Positions 28,389-36,731 of a stretch of DNA of 64,000 bases are shown here, in pieces. The notes beneath the pieces were generated by a model. That model searched no databases and was not told where the DNA came from. It saw nothing but the letters and a program-made list of their open reading frames with translations. A program made the translations under genes and the position numbers. Position 1 is the stretch's first letter. Each line of letters starts with the position of its first letter. Where the stretch lies: positions 38,349 to 102,348 of the forward strand of contig DAIDGW010000249.1 of assembly GCA_027452245.1 (NCBI GenBank). Direction: 5' to 3'. This stretch comes from Acidobacteriaceae bacterium. Lineage in GTDB: Bacteria; Acidobacteriota; Terriglobia; Terriglobales; Acidobacteriaceae.

Positions 28389-29567
28389 TCATGCCGATTT
28401 CAAGAACTTCTTCACAGGAACCGCCAACTCCCGTTTGCGTTCCCCGTGCTCGTGCACGGTCGCAAGCTTGTCATTCAAGACCACGGCCGCGGTTCCAGCA
28501 AAATCCTCCGGCGCCTCAAACAGCAGGATCAGATATCGAAGTGTCGCTTCCGACTTTGCCGGTAGCCAGCGGTAAGTCTTTTCGCCGAACACTCGTCCTT
28601 GATCGATCGTTTCCCGGCGGGGAATCGCAAATGGGGTCGTACTGAATTCCATGCCCCGGCAAAACGTTCTGCCGTTCCACGGCGCATTCGTCCGGTTGTT
28701 TCGCTCCTCCCAATTTCCCACCCAGGGAAAATCGCAGCGCCGGAAGACATATACCACCAGTAGCCGTTGCCTTGGATTGCACGCGCTGATGAATGCGATG
28801 TCCAGTTTCGGATCCAGAAGCTGCGCCGTGTAAAGCCCGAATGTTTCCTGCGGCGTGATCCGCAGATTGCTCCGGCCGCCGTCCTTTCTCGGAGCTTCCG
28901 GCCAGTCGAACTCGGCATTGGGCTGCAGAAAATTTCTTTCGCTGTATCCCGGTGGACACACGATTCCCCGAGTCGCCGGCATATCGAACAATGTCACGTT
29001 CGGTTCGAGAAACGGTGGCCCAAACGTTACGTGCTCATTCCACGAAATCGGCCGGTCGTATCCGCTCAGGTTCCGTGCCTGCTCTTCGCAATAGATCACT
29101 GGATTTCGCGGGTCAAGCGTTATCGTCCGCGCAAAAGAAATCCGCGCTTCTTCCAGCTTGCACCCGTAGTGCAAAGTAAGCGCGTCCGCATGTTTCAGTC
29201 GCTTCCACTTCGCCGACGGAGCCTCGCCATGCGTGGAAAGTCCCGCGGCTGTCTCTTCCCCCGACGGAGGGCCGAAGTGATCAAAGCTTAGATTGTGCCC
29301 GGCAATTCCCGCCAGCAACCGTCCATCGGGCGGCGGACCGTAGACTCGCGCGTGCCGTCCCGCCGAATACCGGCTCGGGTCCATCGTCTTCCATTGCGGA
29401 CGCCAAAGCGGATTCACTCCCGAAACCCGATTCAGCCCGAGTTCACATAAATGCCCGCCGCCTTCCAGCACCGCCGCATGTCCCCACGGAGCGGCAATGT
29501 GAAATCCCGGGCGCTGGTCCAGCACGTTGCTGACTCGCCGCACTCCCATTGTCTTTTGAGCTGGCAT
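28389..29567 (-). CDS. Mutarotase-like (aldose 1-epimerase superfamily) protein
   Basis: A 392-aa soluble, beta-rich protein. The N-terminal region GHAAVLEGGGHLCELGL and GVNPLWRPQWKTMDPSRY, and the later HYGCKLEEARISFARTI and ISWNEHVTFGPPFLEP with its EHV pair, fit the galactose-mutarotase-like fold, which supplies the right anomer or acts as a sugar-binding accessory. The frame is open to 29771, inside the aldolase gene, but ATG 29567 overlaps the aldolase stop as TAATG, a clear coupling signal. ATG 29549 is an alternative start. Its operon position suggests it prepares the cyclic sugar for the isomerase. The family assignment is from pattern, not from a computed alignment. Confidence 0.75.
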   Translation of the reverse strand: MPAQKTMGVRRVSNVLDQRPGFHIAAPWGHAAVLEGGGHLCELGLNRVSGVNPLWRPQWKTMDPSRYSAGRHARVYGPPPDGRLLAGIAGHNLSFDHFGPPSGEETAAGLSTHGEAPSAKWKRLKHADALTLHYGCKLEEARISFARTITLDPRNPVIYCEEQARNLSGYDRPISWNEHVTFGPPFLEPNVTLFDMPATRGIVCPPGYSERNFLQPNAEFDWPEAPRKDGGRSNLRITPQETFGLYTAQLLDPKLDIAFISACNPRQRLLVVYVFRRCDFPWVGNWEERNNRTNAPWNGRTFCRGMEFSTTPFAIPRRETIDQGRVFGEKTYRWLPAKSEATLRYLILLFEAPEDFAGTAAVVLNDKLATVHEHGERKRELAVPVKKFLKSA

Positions 29568-30385
29568 TATTTTTTGGTGGTAAGCACTTCCGTTTCGTCG
29601 AGCGCCGCGCGGGCGCGCTGCAGGAAAGACTCCATATCTGCCGACTGGAAAACGTTCCTGCCGAAGAACATGCCGGCCGCTCCCGCCGATGCCGCTCCAC
29701 GAACCACGTCGAGCGCATCTTCGTCCGACGCTTGCCGGCTGCCGCCCAGAACAAGAATGGGAATCGGGCATTCCTGCACTACCGATCTCATCGATTTCGG
29801 ATCGCCCGCATAGTCGGTCTTGATCGCGTCCGCGCCAAGCTCAGTTGCCATGCGAGTGTGCAGCTTCAACCATTTCGGATCGCCCGGGTTCTGTACTTCT
29901 TTTCCTCGCGCCAGGGTTTCAATGATCAGCGGCATACCAATTCGTTCGCACTCCCGGGCCACTTCCGCATTGCGCGCGATTTCCTTCTTCTCAAATTCGG
30001 CATCGCCGGTGCCCACTACCAGGTAAGTGACGACCGCGTCCGCGCCATGGCGCAACGCATCTTCGGGGCTCGCAATCATCGAACTGTGCAACTCTCCGCG
30101 CCCGTTGTTGGCCAGATTCGCCCACACCGTCGTCCAGTCGATGCGCGCAATCAGCGCGGGCATTCGGGTCGGAAATCCAACCTCGCTGAATTGCCGGATC
30201 AGCCCGAGATTCAACAGGATAGCGTCAACCTTCGCTTCCGCAAACCGCCGGATCTTCCCCATCGGATCATCCGTTCCCGCAATCGGTCCCAGCACCAGCG
30301 CATGATCGAAGGCCACCACCAGCGCGCGATGCGCCGCTCCCCCGCGCACCCGCCTCAGTCGGATCTTCTTTCCGCAATCGCTCAA
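29567..30385 (-). CDS. Class I aldolase, DhnA/LsrF/FbaB type
   Basis: A 272-aa TIM-barrel aldolase. VVAFDHALVLGP is the N-terminal DHG-like motif, and GADAIKTDYAGD places the Schiff-base lysine at Lys189, as in FbaB and LsrF. PILVLGGSRQASDEDALDVV and GAAGMFFGRNVFQ bind the phosphate. Class I enzymes of this group split ketose phosphates into dihydroxyacetone phosphate and an aldehyde, or act as thiolases (LsrF). In this operon it follows an isomerase and a kinase in pathway order, so cleavage of a ketose phosphate is the simplest reading. It ends with a TAATG overlap onto the mutarotase-like gene and begins 49 bp after the DeoR-type gene. Confidence 0.88.
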   Translation of the reverse strand: MSDCGKKIRLRRVRGGAAHRALVVAFDHALVLGPIAGTDDPMGKIRRFAEAKVDAILLNLGLIRQFSEVGFPTRMPALIARIDWTTVWANLANNGRGELHSSMIASPEDALRHGADAVVTYLVVGTGDAEFEKKEIARNAEVARECERIGMPLIIETLARGKEVQNPGDPKWLKLHTRMATELGADAIKTDYAGDPKSMRSVVQECPIPILVLGGSRQASDEDALDVVRGAASAGAAGMFFGRNVFQSADMESFLQRARAALDETEVLTTKK

Positions 30386-30434
30386 GATTCCTCCCGTACC
30401 CAGCAGGCCAACTTAGTCCGTATCTGAGCGATTG

Positions 30435-31256
30435 TCAATTCTTTTTGTTTGAATGTGCGTGAATTCGCGCCTTTGCCGGAGTTGAGGATGGCTCTGCGAC
30501 GACCACCTGGATTCCAAGATCCTTCAGTTCTTTCAAGTGCTTGGGAGTGGTTCCGGTATCGGTGATCAGGATATTCAGGTCCGTTGCGGGGCCGACATAC
30601 GCGAACGATTGTTTGCCGAATTTGCCGTGATCAGCCAGCGCGATCCGTGTCCGCGCCGCCTTCATGACCATTTTTTTGATTTGTGCTTCTGCATGGCTGG
30701 CGGTCGATACGCCGTATTCCGGATCGATTGCACTCACGCCCAGAATGGCCTTATCCAGCCGAATCTCCGAAAGCGCCCTCTGCGCCCACTCCCCCGAAAG
30801 ATAGAAAGTGTCTTTTTGCAGGTCGCCTCCGGTGCACAATACGGTTACGCCAGGAGAGCGCTGCAGTTCGCATACGATGGTCGGGGAATTCGTCACCACC
30901 GTCAGCCGCTGACGGTGAGCCAAGCGCCGCGCCAGCTCGAAAACTGTCGTACTGCCTTCCAGGAAAATCGTGTCGCCATCCAGCACAAAGGACTCGGCTG
31001 CCCGCGCAATATCGCGCTTTTCCTCGTTGTTGCTGCGCAGCAGGGCATCGTACGAAGGCTGAAAATTCGTGCTCGACATGCGCGACACGGCGCCGCCGTG
31101 CGAACGCACCAGCACCCCTTCCTGCTCCAGCACTGCCAGATCGCGGCGGATCGTGGCCGGCGTCACTTTCAGCCTTTCACACAGGTCAATGGCAGTAACG
31201 GTCCGCTGCGCGGCTAGGATCTCCCGAATCTGAAAACGGCGTTCTTCAGCCAGCAT
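30435..31256 (-). CDS. DeoR-family transcriptional regulator
   Basis: A 273-aa sugar-responsive regulator. The N-terminus MLAEERRFQIREILAAQRTVTAIDLCERLKVTPATIRRDL is the DeoR helix-turn-helix, followed by LVRSHGGAV. The C-terminal DeoRC sensor domain (about 80-240) has DTIFLEGSTTVFELARRL and ADHGKFGKQSFAYV, where phosphorylated sugars bind. The frame is open to 31307, but a TACAAT -10 candidate at 31286-31281 would place transcription start inside that extension, so ATG 31256 is chosen. It is the first gene of the sugar operon, and sits divergently 321 bp from the large TonB-dependent receptor, which it may also control. Confidence 0.92.
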   Translation of the reverse strand: MLAEERRFQIREILAAQRTVTAIDLCERLKVTPATIRRDLAVLEQEGVLVRSHGGAVSRMSSTNFQPSYDALLRSNNEEKRDIARAAESFVLDGDTIFLEGSTTVFELARRLAHRQRLTVVTNSPTIVCELQRSPGVTVLCTGGDLQKDTFYLSGEWAQRALSEIRLDKAILGVSAIDPEYGVSTASHAEAQIKKMVMKAARTRIALADHGKFGKQSFAYVGPATDLNILITDTGTTPKHLKELKDLGIQVVVAEPSSTPAKARIHAHSNKKN

Positions 31257-31280
31257 TTGTGGATATCTCGAAAGGCTCTT

Positions 31281-31309
31281 ATTGTACTTGATATTTCCCT
31301 GAACCAAAC
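31281..31309 (-). promoter_or_regulatory. Candidate promoter of the sugar operon
   Basis: On the minus strand GTTTGG (31309-31304), 17 bases, then TACAAT (31286-31281). The -10 is good and the -35 weak. It would start transcription about 20 bases before the ATG at 31256. Confidence 0.35.
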
Positions 31310-31349
31310 AATGAAGCGGAATAAATCAATAATGTACAAACAAAAAAGA

Positions 31350-31378
31350 TTGACAAACGTTCACAAAATGATTACAGT
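31350..31378 (+). promoter_or_regulatory. Sigma-70-like promoter for the TonB-dependent receptor
   Basis: TTGACA (31350-31355), exactly 17 bases, then TACAGT (31373-31378): a perfect -35 and a good -10. It lies about 200 bases before the receptor's ATG, giving a long leader. ACAAAC occurs at 31336-31341 and 31353-31358 and ACAAAA at 31363-31368, the last two touching the promoter. These could be binding sites for the divergently encoded DeoR protein. The operator idea is inference. Confidence 0.5.
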
Positions 31379-31577
31379 CGCGCGTCGTATAGCTCGCGCA
31401 GTTCTCCTGCGCTGCTATTCGGAGGCGAGAGGTCGATGCCCTTGAAGTTGTCTGGTTGTAGCCGCCAATGGCCGGCACCAATTTTCTGCTTGACTTCAGC
31501 CCTATCCGTAACGAATAGTATTGAACCGAAATAATTCGAAATAAATCCGAAGCAGCTAGCCACCAGGGAGGCCTTCG

Positions 31578-34500
31578 ATGAGCCACTTCATTTCCTACCG
31601 TTCTCTCCGATGCAAAGCGAACATTTTTCCCTTATTTTTTCTGATTGCCTCCTTCGTGTTGTATACCCCGCCCGCAGCGGCTCAGAAGGATACCGGTGGT
31701 ATTGCCGGTACGGTAACTGATGCCAGTGGTGCCGTTATCAGCGACGCCAAGGTGATCGTCACCGACGTCGACCGCGGAACCACCGTGACCATGAAGACTA
31801 ATGCCCAGGGTGAATATATCGCCAGTCCCCTCAAGATTGGCCGCTATACCGTTACTGTCGAAAAGCAGGGCTTTCAGCGTATCGTCCTCGGCCCCGTCAC
31901 GGTCAACGTCCAGGAACAGCCTGCCGTGAACGCAAAGCTTCGCGTAGGCAGCATCTCCGAAACGATGACAGTTACCACCCAAGGTCCTCAGCTTCAGACC
32001 GAAACCTCTGAACTCGGACAAGTCGAAGATAGCCATACCATCGAAACTCTCCCGCTCAATGGCCGCAATTATGCGCAGCTCGCGTTGCTCGGTGCTGGTG
32101 TCGGACCCAGCGAACCCGGCTCACGCGTCGAAACTTCCTTCGGTTTCAGTTCCAACGGATCCCGTTCTCTGCAGAACAACTTTCAGCTCGACGGTATCGA
32201 TAACAACTCGGACTTGGGAGACATTCTTAACGGTACCTCGTACGTGATTCAGCCCTCCGTCGACGCAATTGGCGAGTTCAAGGTCGAAACTAACTCCTAC
32301 AGCGCCGAGTTTGGACGCGGCAATGGTGCTGTGATGAATGCCGTCATCAAGTCCGGAACCAACAAGTTCCATGGCGACGCTTACGAATTTCTTCGCAATG
32401 ACGTCCTCGACGCTAAGAACGCCTTCGATGCCTTTGGACGACAGGAGTACCGGCAGAACCAGTTCGGAGCCACGCTTGGCGGCCCCATCATCAAAAATAA
32501 GACCTTCTTCTTTGTCGATTACGAAGGGCTGCGGATTCGCCAGGCTCTTCCTCAACTTTCACTGGTCCCGACAGCAACCGAGATCGGCGGTAACTTCTCC
32601 TCGTTCCTGACAACCACCCCGGCAATGGCGGTGGATGTCAACGGGAATCCCACTAATCAGGTCGCGGTCGACTGTAGCGGACACCCTACCTACATGGGCG
32701 AGATCTTTAACACGCGCCTGACGCAGGCCTCCAACCTGAATCCAAGCGGATATTGCGGCGTACCCATCGGCGTTGATGGAGCGGGTAATCCTACCAACAT
32801 CTTTCCCACGGGGATGGTTGACCCCTTGGCCGCGCGTCTTTCCGCTCTGTTTCCTGCGCCCAACGTCAACATCAATGGCTCGAATTTTCTTTCCGAACCA
32901 AAGCGCAGCCTGACCCAGAACAACGCCGATATTCGCATCGACGAAACGATTAGCGATCGCGACTCCCTGTTTGGGCGGTTCAGTTACGAAGATCAGCCCA
33001 GCTTCATGCCTTCGCCCTTCAACAATGCCCTGGATGGCGGAGCGTTCCAGGATGGCTACCAGGACAACTCCTACCGCAGCATTGCTCTCAGCGAAACCCA
33101 TACCTTCTCGACCAGCATGATTAACGAGTTCCGCCTGGGATACAACCGCATCAACTCCCACCGTTTCCAGTTGAACTACAACACCAATGTGGCCGCTCAG
33201 TTGGGTTTCCCTGGAGTTCCGTTCTCCCCGGACAATGGCGGACTACCTAGCATCACTATCAATGACGGAACCGCCGCTATCGGCAGCTTTGGGTTCCTGC
33301 CCTCCATCGAAAAGCAGAACGCCTACGTGCTCGATGAAAACATCACCAAGGTCCACGGCCGCCACACTCTCAAGTTTGGCACCGAGTTGCGCTACATCCA
33401 GTTCACCATGCTTCAACCTGCTTCTTCGCGTGGCTCCTTGAGCTACGGCAGCGACTTTACCGACAATCCCGGCGCCCCGACTACGGGGGGCGAGGCCTAT
33501 GCCACTTTCCTGCTGGGAATCTCTGATGGCGCTAATATCACCAACATCCACAATGTGGCGTACCATCGCGGGGATTATTCCTGGTTCGTGCAAGACGACT
33601 TCCGCATGACCCCCAAGTTGACTCTGAATCTCGGACTGCGTTACGAACTCTTTACCACCGTCAAGGCCTACCAGAATCAGGAAGCAAATTTCAATTTTGC
33701 CAATGATAGCTTGGTCGTCCCCAAAGGACAGCAGGCACAATTGACTCCGACCATCGCTTCTTATATCCCCATCTTGCGGAACGGCAGTCCGGGCCTCATT
33801 AATCCCAACCTTACAAATTTCGCACCTCGATTTGGTCTCGCTTATCAGCTTACCGACAAACTCGTCCTGCGCGGCGGTTATGGAATCTTCTACGGCGGCG
33901 AGGAAAGCGGCCCGTTCTCCAACCCGAGCCCCGGTTTCAATCCCCCGTTCTTCGTGACTGAACAATTCACCCAGCCCTGCTTCCTCTCGGCCGCCAATCC
34001 TGCTGGACCCGATTGCACCCTTCAGGGTCCCAACAACGTCCGGCTTGCCCATCTGTCACAAGGATTTCCGGCGAATTCGCTGATCGATCCCAACACGCCT
34101 ACTTTGTTTTCCGAAAACCAGAACCTGGCGACACCCTACACGCAACAGTGGCATTTGGGACTCGAATATCAACTACCCAGCCAGATGCTGCTCGAAGTCT
34201 CTTACGCCGGCTCCCATGGTTCGGCTCTCTATGGCATGTATAACGGCAACCAGGCGCAGCCCAATGCCGCTCTTTGCGCCGCCAACGGATATACCTACCA
34301 GGATTGCCCCACCGCCTTCCGTCGCCCGTTTCCCGCGGTTGACGCCAGCATCGACACCCTGCGCGCCAACGACATTTCCAACTACAACGCTCTGCAGGTG
34401 CATCTGCAAAAGCGCGTTTCCCACGGATTGCAGTTCGGCGCTTCCTACACTTATGCCCATGCACTCGACGATGCTTCCAGCGCCAGCCTAGGCTCGCTCA

Positions 34501-35150
34501 ACAACGGAGATTTTCGCAACCAGCTCTATCCCGGACTCGAGTACGCCAACGCTGATTTCGACCTGCGTCACCGTTTTGTCGTCAATTACGCCTACATGCT
34601 GCCCTTCGGTCACGGTCAGGCCTTCGGGGGAAACGCCACTGGCGTGTTGAATCAAGTGATTGGCGACTGGCAGGTCGCCGGAATCACCACGGTGCAGAGT
34701 GGGAATTGGTTCACCATCACAGACGCTTTAACCAATGTCTCCTCTGCCGACGGTGGCGGTGTCGTAGGATATTACGAAGTCCGGCCCAATTTGGTTGGCA
34801 ATCCAAACGGAACACCGTGCTCCACCGGAACGCTGTTCAACACCTGCGCCTTCGTTGACAACACGATTCCTTACACCTTCGGCAATGCTGGCCGCAACAT
34901 CGTTCGCGGCCCCGGCATGCAGGATTGGGATTTCTCCTTGTTTAAGATTTTCCCAGTTCACGAACAGATGCACTTCGAATTTCGCTCTGAGTTCTTCAAC
35001 ATCTTCAACCATGTGAATCCTTTGTTTGGTCTCCCCGGTTCCATCAGCCAGGAACCCCAACCGGTTGAGTTTGGCACCCCGCAGTTCGGCCACGCCGTGG
35101 CCGCCCGCGATCCTCGCTTTGTTCAGTTCGCCCTGAAGTTTTATTTCTGA
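31578..35150 (+). CDS. TonB-dependent receptor, Oar-like, with carboxypeptidase-regulatory domain
   Basis: A 1190-aa outer-membrane protein. Residues 1-36 are a signal peptide ending PPAAAQK. A CarboxypepD_reg domain (about 38-125) has GGIAGTVTDASGAVISDAKV and ENVQEQPAVN-type wording. A plug-like domain follows with ETLPLNGRNYAQL, then a long beta-barrel ending in FALKFYF, the aromatic terminus read by the Bam machinery. This Oar-like architecture is highly expanded in Acidobacteria and probably takes up oligosaccharides or other large substrates. ATG 31578 has GGGAGG six bases upstream. The adjacent divergent sugar operon suggests a shared substrate; that link is inference. Confidence 0.93.
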   Translation: MSHFISYRSLRCKANIFPLFFLIASFVLYTPPAAAQKDTGGIAGTVTDASGAVISDAKVIVTDVDRGTTVTMKTNAQGEYIASPLKIGRYTVTVEKQGFQRIVLGPVTVNVQEQPAVNAKLRVGSISETMTVTTQGPQLQTETSELGQVEDSHTIETLPLNGRNYAQLALLGAGVGPSEPGSRVETSFGFSSNGSRSLQNNFQLDGIDNNSDLGDILNGTSYVIQPSVDAIGEFKVETNSYSAEFGRGNGAVMNAVIKSGTNKFHGDAYEFLRNDVLDAKNAFDAFGRQEYRQNQFGATLGGPIIKNKTFFFVDYEGLRIRQALPQLSLVPTATEIGGNFSSFLTTTPAMAVDVNGNPTNQVAVDCSGHPTYMGEIFNTRLTQASNLNPSGYCGVPIGVDGAGNPTNIFPTGMVDPLAARLSALFPAPNVNINGSNFLSEPKRSLTQNNADIRIDETISDRDSLFGRFSYEDQPSFMPSPFNNALDGGAFQDGYQDNSYRSIALSETHTFSTSMINEFRLGYNRINSHRFQLNYNTNVAAQLGFPGVPFSPDNGGLPSITINDGTAAIGSFGFLPSIEKQNAYVLDENITKVHGRHTLKFGTELRYIQFTMLQPASSRGSLSYGSDFTDNPGAPTTGGEAYATFLLGISDGANITNIHNVAYHRGDYSWFVQDDFRMTPKLTLNLGLRYELFTTVKAYQNQEANFNFANDSLVVPKGQQAQLTPTIASYIPILRNGSPGLINPNLTNFAPRFGLAYQLTDKLVLRGGYGIFYGGEESGPFSNPSPGFNPPFFVTEQFTQPCFLSAANPAGPDCTLQGPNNVRLAHLSQGFPANSLIDPNTPTLFSENQNLATPYTQQWHLGLEYQLPSQMLLEVSYAGSHGSALYGMYNGNQAQPNAALCAANGYTYQDCPTAFRRPFPAVDASIDTLRANDISNYNALQVHLQKRVSHGLQFGASYTYAHALDDASSASLGSLNNGDFRNQLYPGLEYANADFDLRHRFVVNYAYMLPFGHGQAFGGNATGVLNQVIGDWQVAGITTVQSGNWFTITDALTNVSSADGGGVVGYYEVRPNLVGNPNGTPCSTGTLFNTCAFVDNTIPYTFGNAGRNIVRGPGMQDWDFSLFKIFPVHEQMHFEFRSEFFNIFNHVNPLFGLPGSISQEPQPVEFGTPQFGHAVAARDPRFVQFALKFYF

Positions 35151-35157
35151 GTTGAAA

Positions 35158-35219
35158 GGCAAAGACACCCCGGAGATGATCACCCGATGAAGGTTCGCCC
35201 ACTCTCCGGCGTCTTTGCC
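35158..35219 (+). terminator. Inverted repeat between receptor and permease genes
   Basis: GGCAAAGACACCCCGGAG (35158-35175) pairs with CTCCGGCGTCTTTGCC (35204-35219) over about 16 positions with two extra bases. It starts 7 bases after the receptor stop and ends 2 bases before the permease ATG. It may end the receptor transcript, and it leaves no room for an ordinary ribosome binding site for the permease. Confidence 0.55.
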
Positions 35220-35221
35220 CC

Positions 35222-36574
35222 ATGACGACAAGCACAAACGCTATCGGTTCTCCGCTCAAGCTGCGCCGTACGCTCGGCCTCTGGGACCTCGTCCTCTACG
35301 GCATTGTGGTCATCCAGCCCACCGCCCCCATGCCCGTCTACGGCGTGGTCAGCGAGCGTGCTCACGGCCACGTCGTTACCGCCATCCTTATCGCGATGCT
35401 CGCCATGCTGTTTACCGCCATCAGTTATGGCCGCATGGCAAAAGCCTATCCCAGCGCCGGCTCCGCGTTCACCTACGTCGGGCAGGAAATCCATCCCGCT
35501 CTCGGCTACGTGACCGGCTGGGGCATGGTCATGGACTACCTCCTCAACCCCCTGATCTGCACGATTCTCTGCACCCAGTTGGCTCTGAATTTCGCTCCCG
35601 GCCTGCCCTATGTCCTCGGAGCCTTCTTCTTCGCGTTCCTGTTTACCGGCCTGAATTTGTTTGGAATTCAAACCTCCGCCCGTATCAATGACAGTCTCGC
35701 CATCGGCATGGGCGCCGTCATCGCCGTCTTCTTCGTCGTCGCCGCGCATTACATCTTCCGACACCCGCATGACTCTGCCGGATTCTTCTGGCAGCCCTTC
35801 TATAATTCAAGCACATTCCATTTGCGCTCGGTCCTCGGGGGAACCTCGCTGGCCGTCCTCACCTACATCGGCTTCGATGGAATTTCGACGCTATCGGAAG
35901 AAGCCAAGAATCCCAAGCGCGACATCCTGCTCGCCACCGTCTTGGTTTGTCTGATTACCGGAATCCTTGCCGGCTGCGAAGTTTATGCCGCGCAATTAGT
36001 CTGGCCCTTCGGTCGGCCGTTTCCCGATGTGACCACCGCGTTCGTCTACGTCAGCGGACTCGCGGGCGGACGCTGGCTGCTGCAACTGGTCAACGGAACC
36101 TTGCTCGTCGCCACCGTCGGCTCCGGCCTGGGATCGCAACTCGGCGCCGCTCGCCTTCTCTACGCTATGGGACGCAGCAATGCCATTCCGAAATCTTTCT
36201 TCGGTGCTCTCGATCCTCGCCGCCAGATTCCCCGTAACAACGTTTTATTTGCCGGAGCCCTCGCCCTGATTGGTGCGCTGACCATCAGCTTCGAGCGCGG
36301 CGTCGAATTGCTCAACTTCGGCGCTCTCATCGCTTTTATGGGAGTGAATGCCTCGTCTCTGGTTCACTACTATATCCGCGGGAGAGATCGCGGCCTGAAG
36401 GACTTGCTGCCGCCCATTTGCGGTTTCGTTATCTGCGGCTTGCTCTGGTGGAATTTAAATCCCTACGCGAAAACCGCCGGTGCCATCTGGATGGGTCTCG
36501 GCCTCGCTTATGGCGCCCTGCGCACCAACGGCTTCAAAGGCGACCTCATCCGCTTCGACCTTCCCACAGATTAG
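35222..36574 (+). CDS. APC-superfamily amino-acid permease
   Basis: A 450-aa inner-membrane transporter with about twelve hydrophobic helices. LKLRRTLGLWDLVLYGIVVIQPTAP is the usual first-helix region of APC permeases, SYGRMAKAYPSAGSAFTYV the second-third helix signature, and YIGFDGISTLSEEAKNPKRDI the conserved segment after helix six. The substrate is likely an amino acid or polyamine, not predictable further. ATG 35222 follows a hairpin directly and has no Shine-Dalgarno sequence, so either translation is inefficient or leaderless, or the true start is elsewhere; no better Met lies close. It converges on the glycosidase gene. Confidence 0.9.
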   Translation: MTTSTNAIGSPLKLRRTLGLWDLVLYGIVVIQPTAPMPVYGVVSERAHGHVVTAILIAMLAMLFTAISYGRMAKAYPSAGSAFTYVGQEIHPALGYVTGWGMVMDYLLNPLICTILCTQLALNFAPGLPYVLGAFFFAFLFTGLNLFGIQTSARINDSLAIGMGAVIAVFFVVAAHYIFRHPHDSAGFFWQPFYNSSTFHLRSVLGGTSLAVLTYIGFDGISTLSEEAKNPKRDILLATVLVCLITGILAGCEVYAAQLVWPFGRPFPDVTTAFVYVSGLAGGRWLLQLVNGTLLVATVGSGLGSQLGAARLLYAMGRSNAIPKSFFGALDPRRQIPRNNVLFAGALALIGALTISFERGVELLNFGALIAFMGVNASSLVHYYIRGRDRGLKDLLPPICGFVICGLLWWNLNPYAKTAGAIWMGLGLAYGALRTNGFKGDLIRFDLPTD

Positions 36575-36611
36575 AAACAACTCGCTCAATCCTGCAGATT
36601 AGAGTTAAGAC

Positions 36612-36660
36612 GCCTGCCATCCCCGAACGCAGGCAGACAATTCGCTTCCAAATTGTCTGC
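36612..36660. terminator. Overlapping hairpins between convergent genes
   Basis: GCCTGC/GCAGGC (36612-36617 and 36629-36634) and GCAGACAATT/AATTGTCTGC (36633-36642 and 36651-36660, loop CGCTTCCA) share two bases, so they are mutually exclusive. They lie between the permease and the glycosidase, which run toward each other, and may serve as a bidirectional terminator. There is no long T-run. Confidence 0.5.
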
Positions 36661-36731
36661 TGTAGTCGAGGGACCTGCTGTTCCGCTTCGAATAGCGAGA
36701 GCTCTCCGCGCCAAGCTGCTTCGCCCACTCC

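Noticed and set aside
24523..31256. Sulfoquinovose (sulfo-EMP) or AI-2 (Lsr) identity for the sugar operon
   Set aside because: An LsrF-like aldolase and an FGGY kinase are shared with Lsr, and an isomerase-kinase-aldolase order with sulfo-EMP. But there is no LsrG, Lsr transporter, YihQ-like glucosidase or sulfolactaldehyde enzyme, and the isomerase family is the wrong one.
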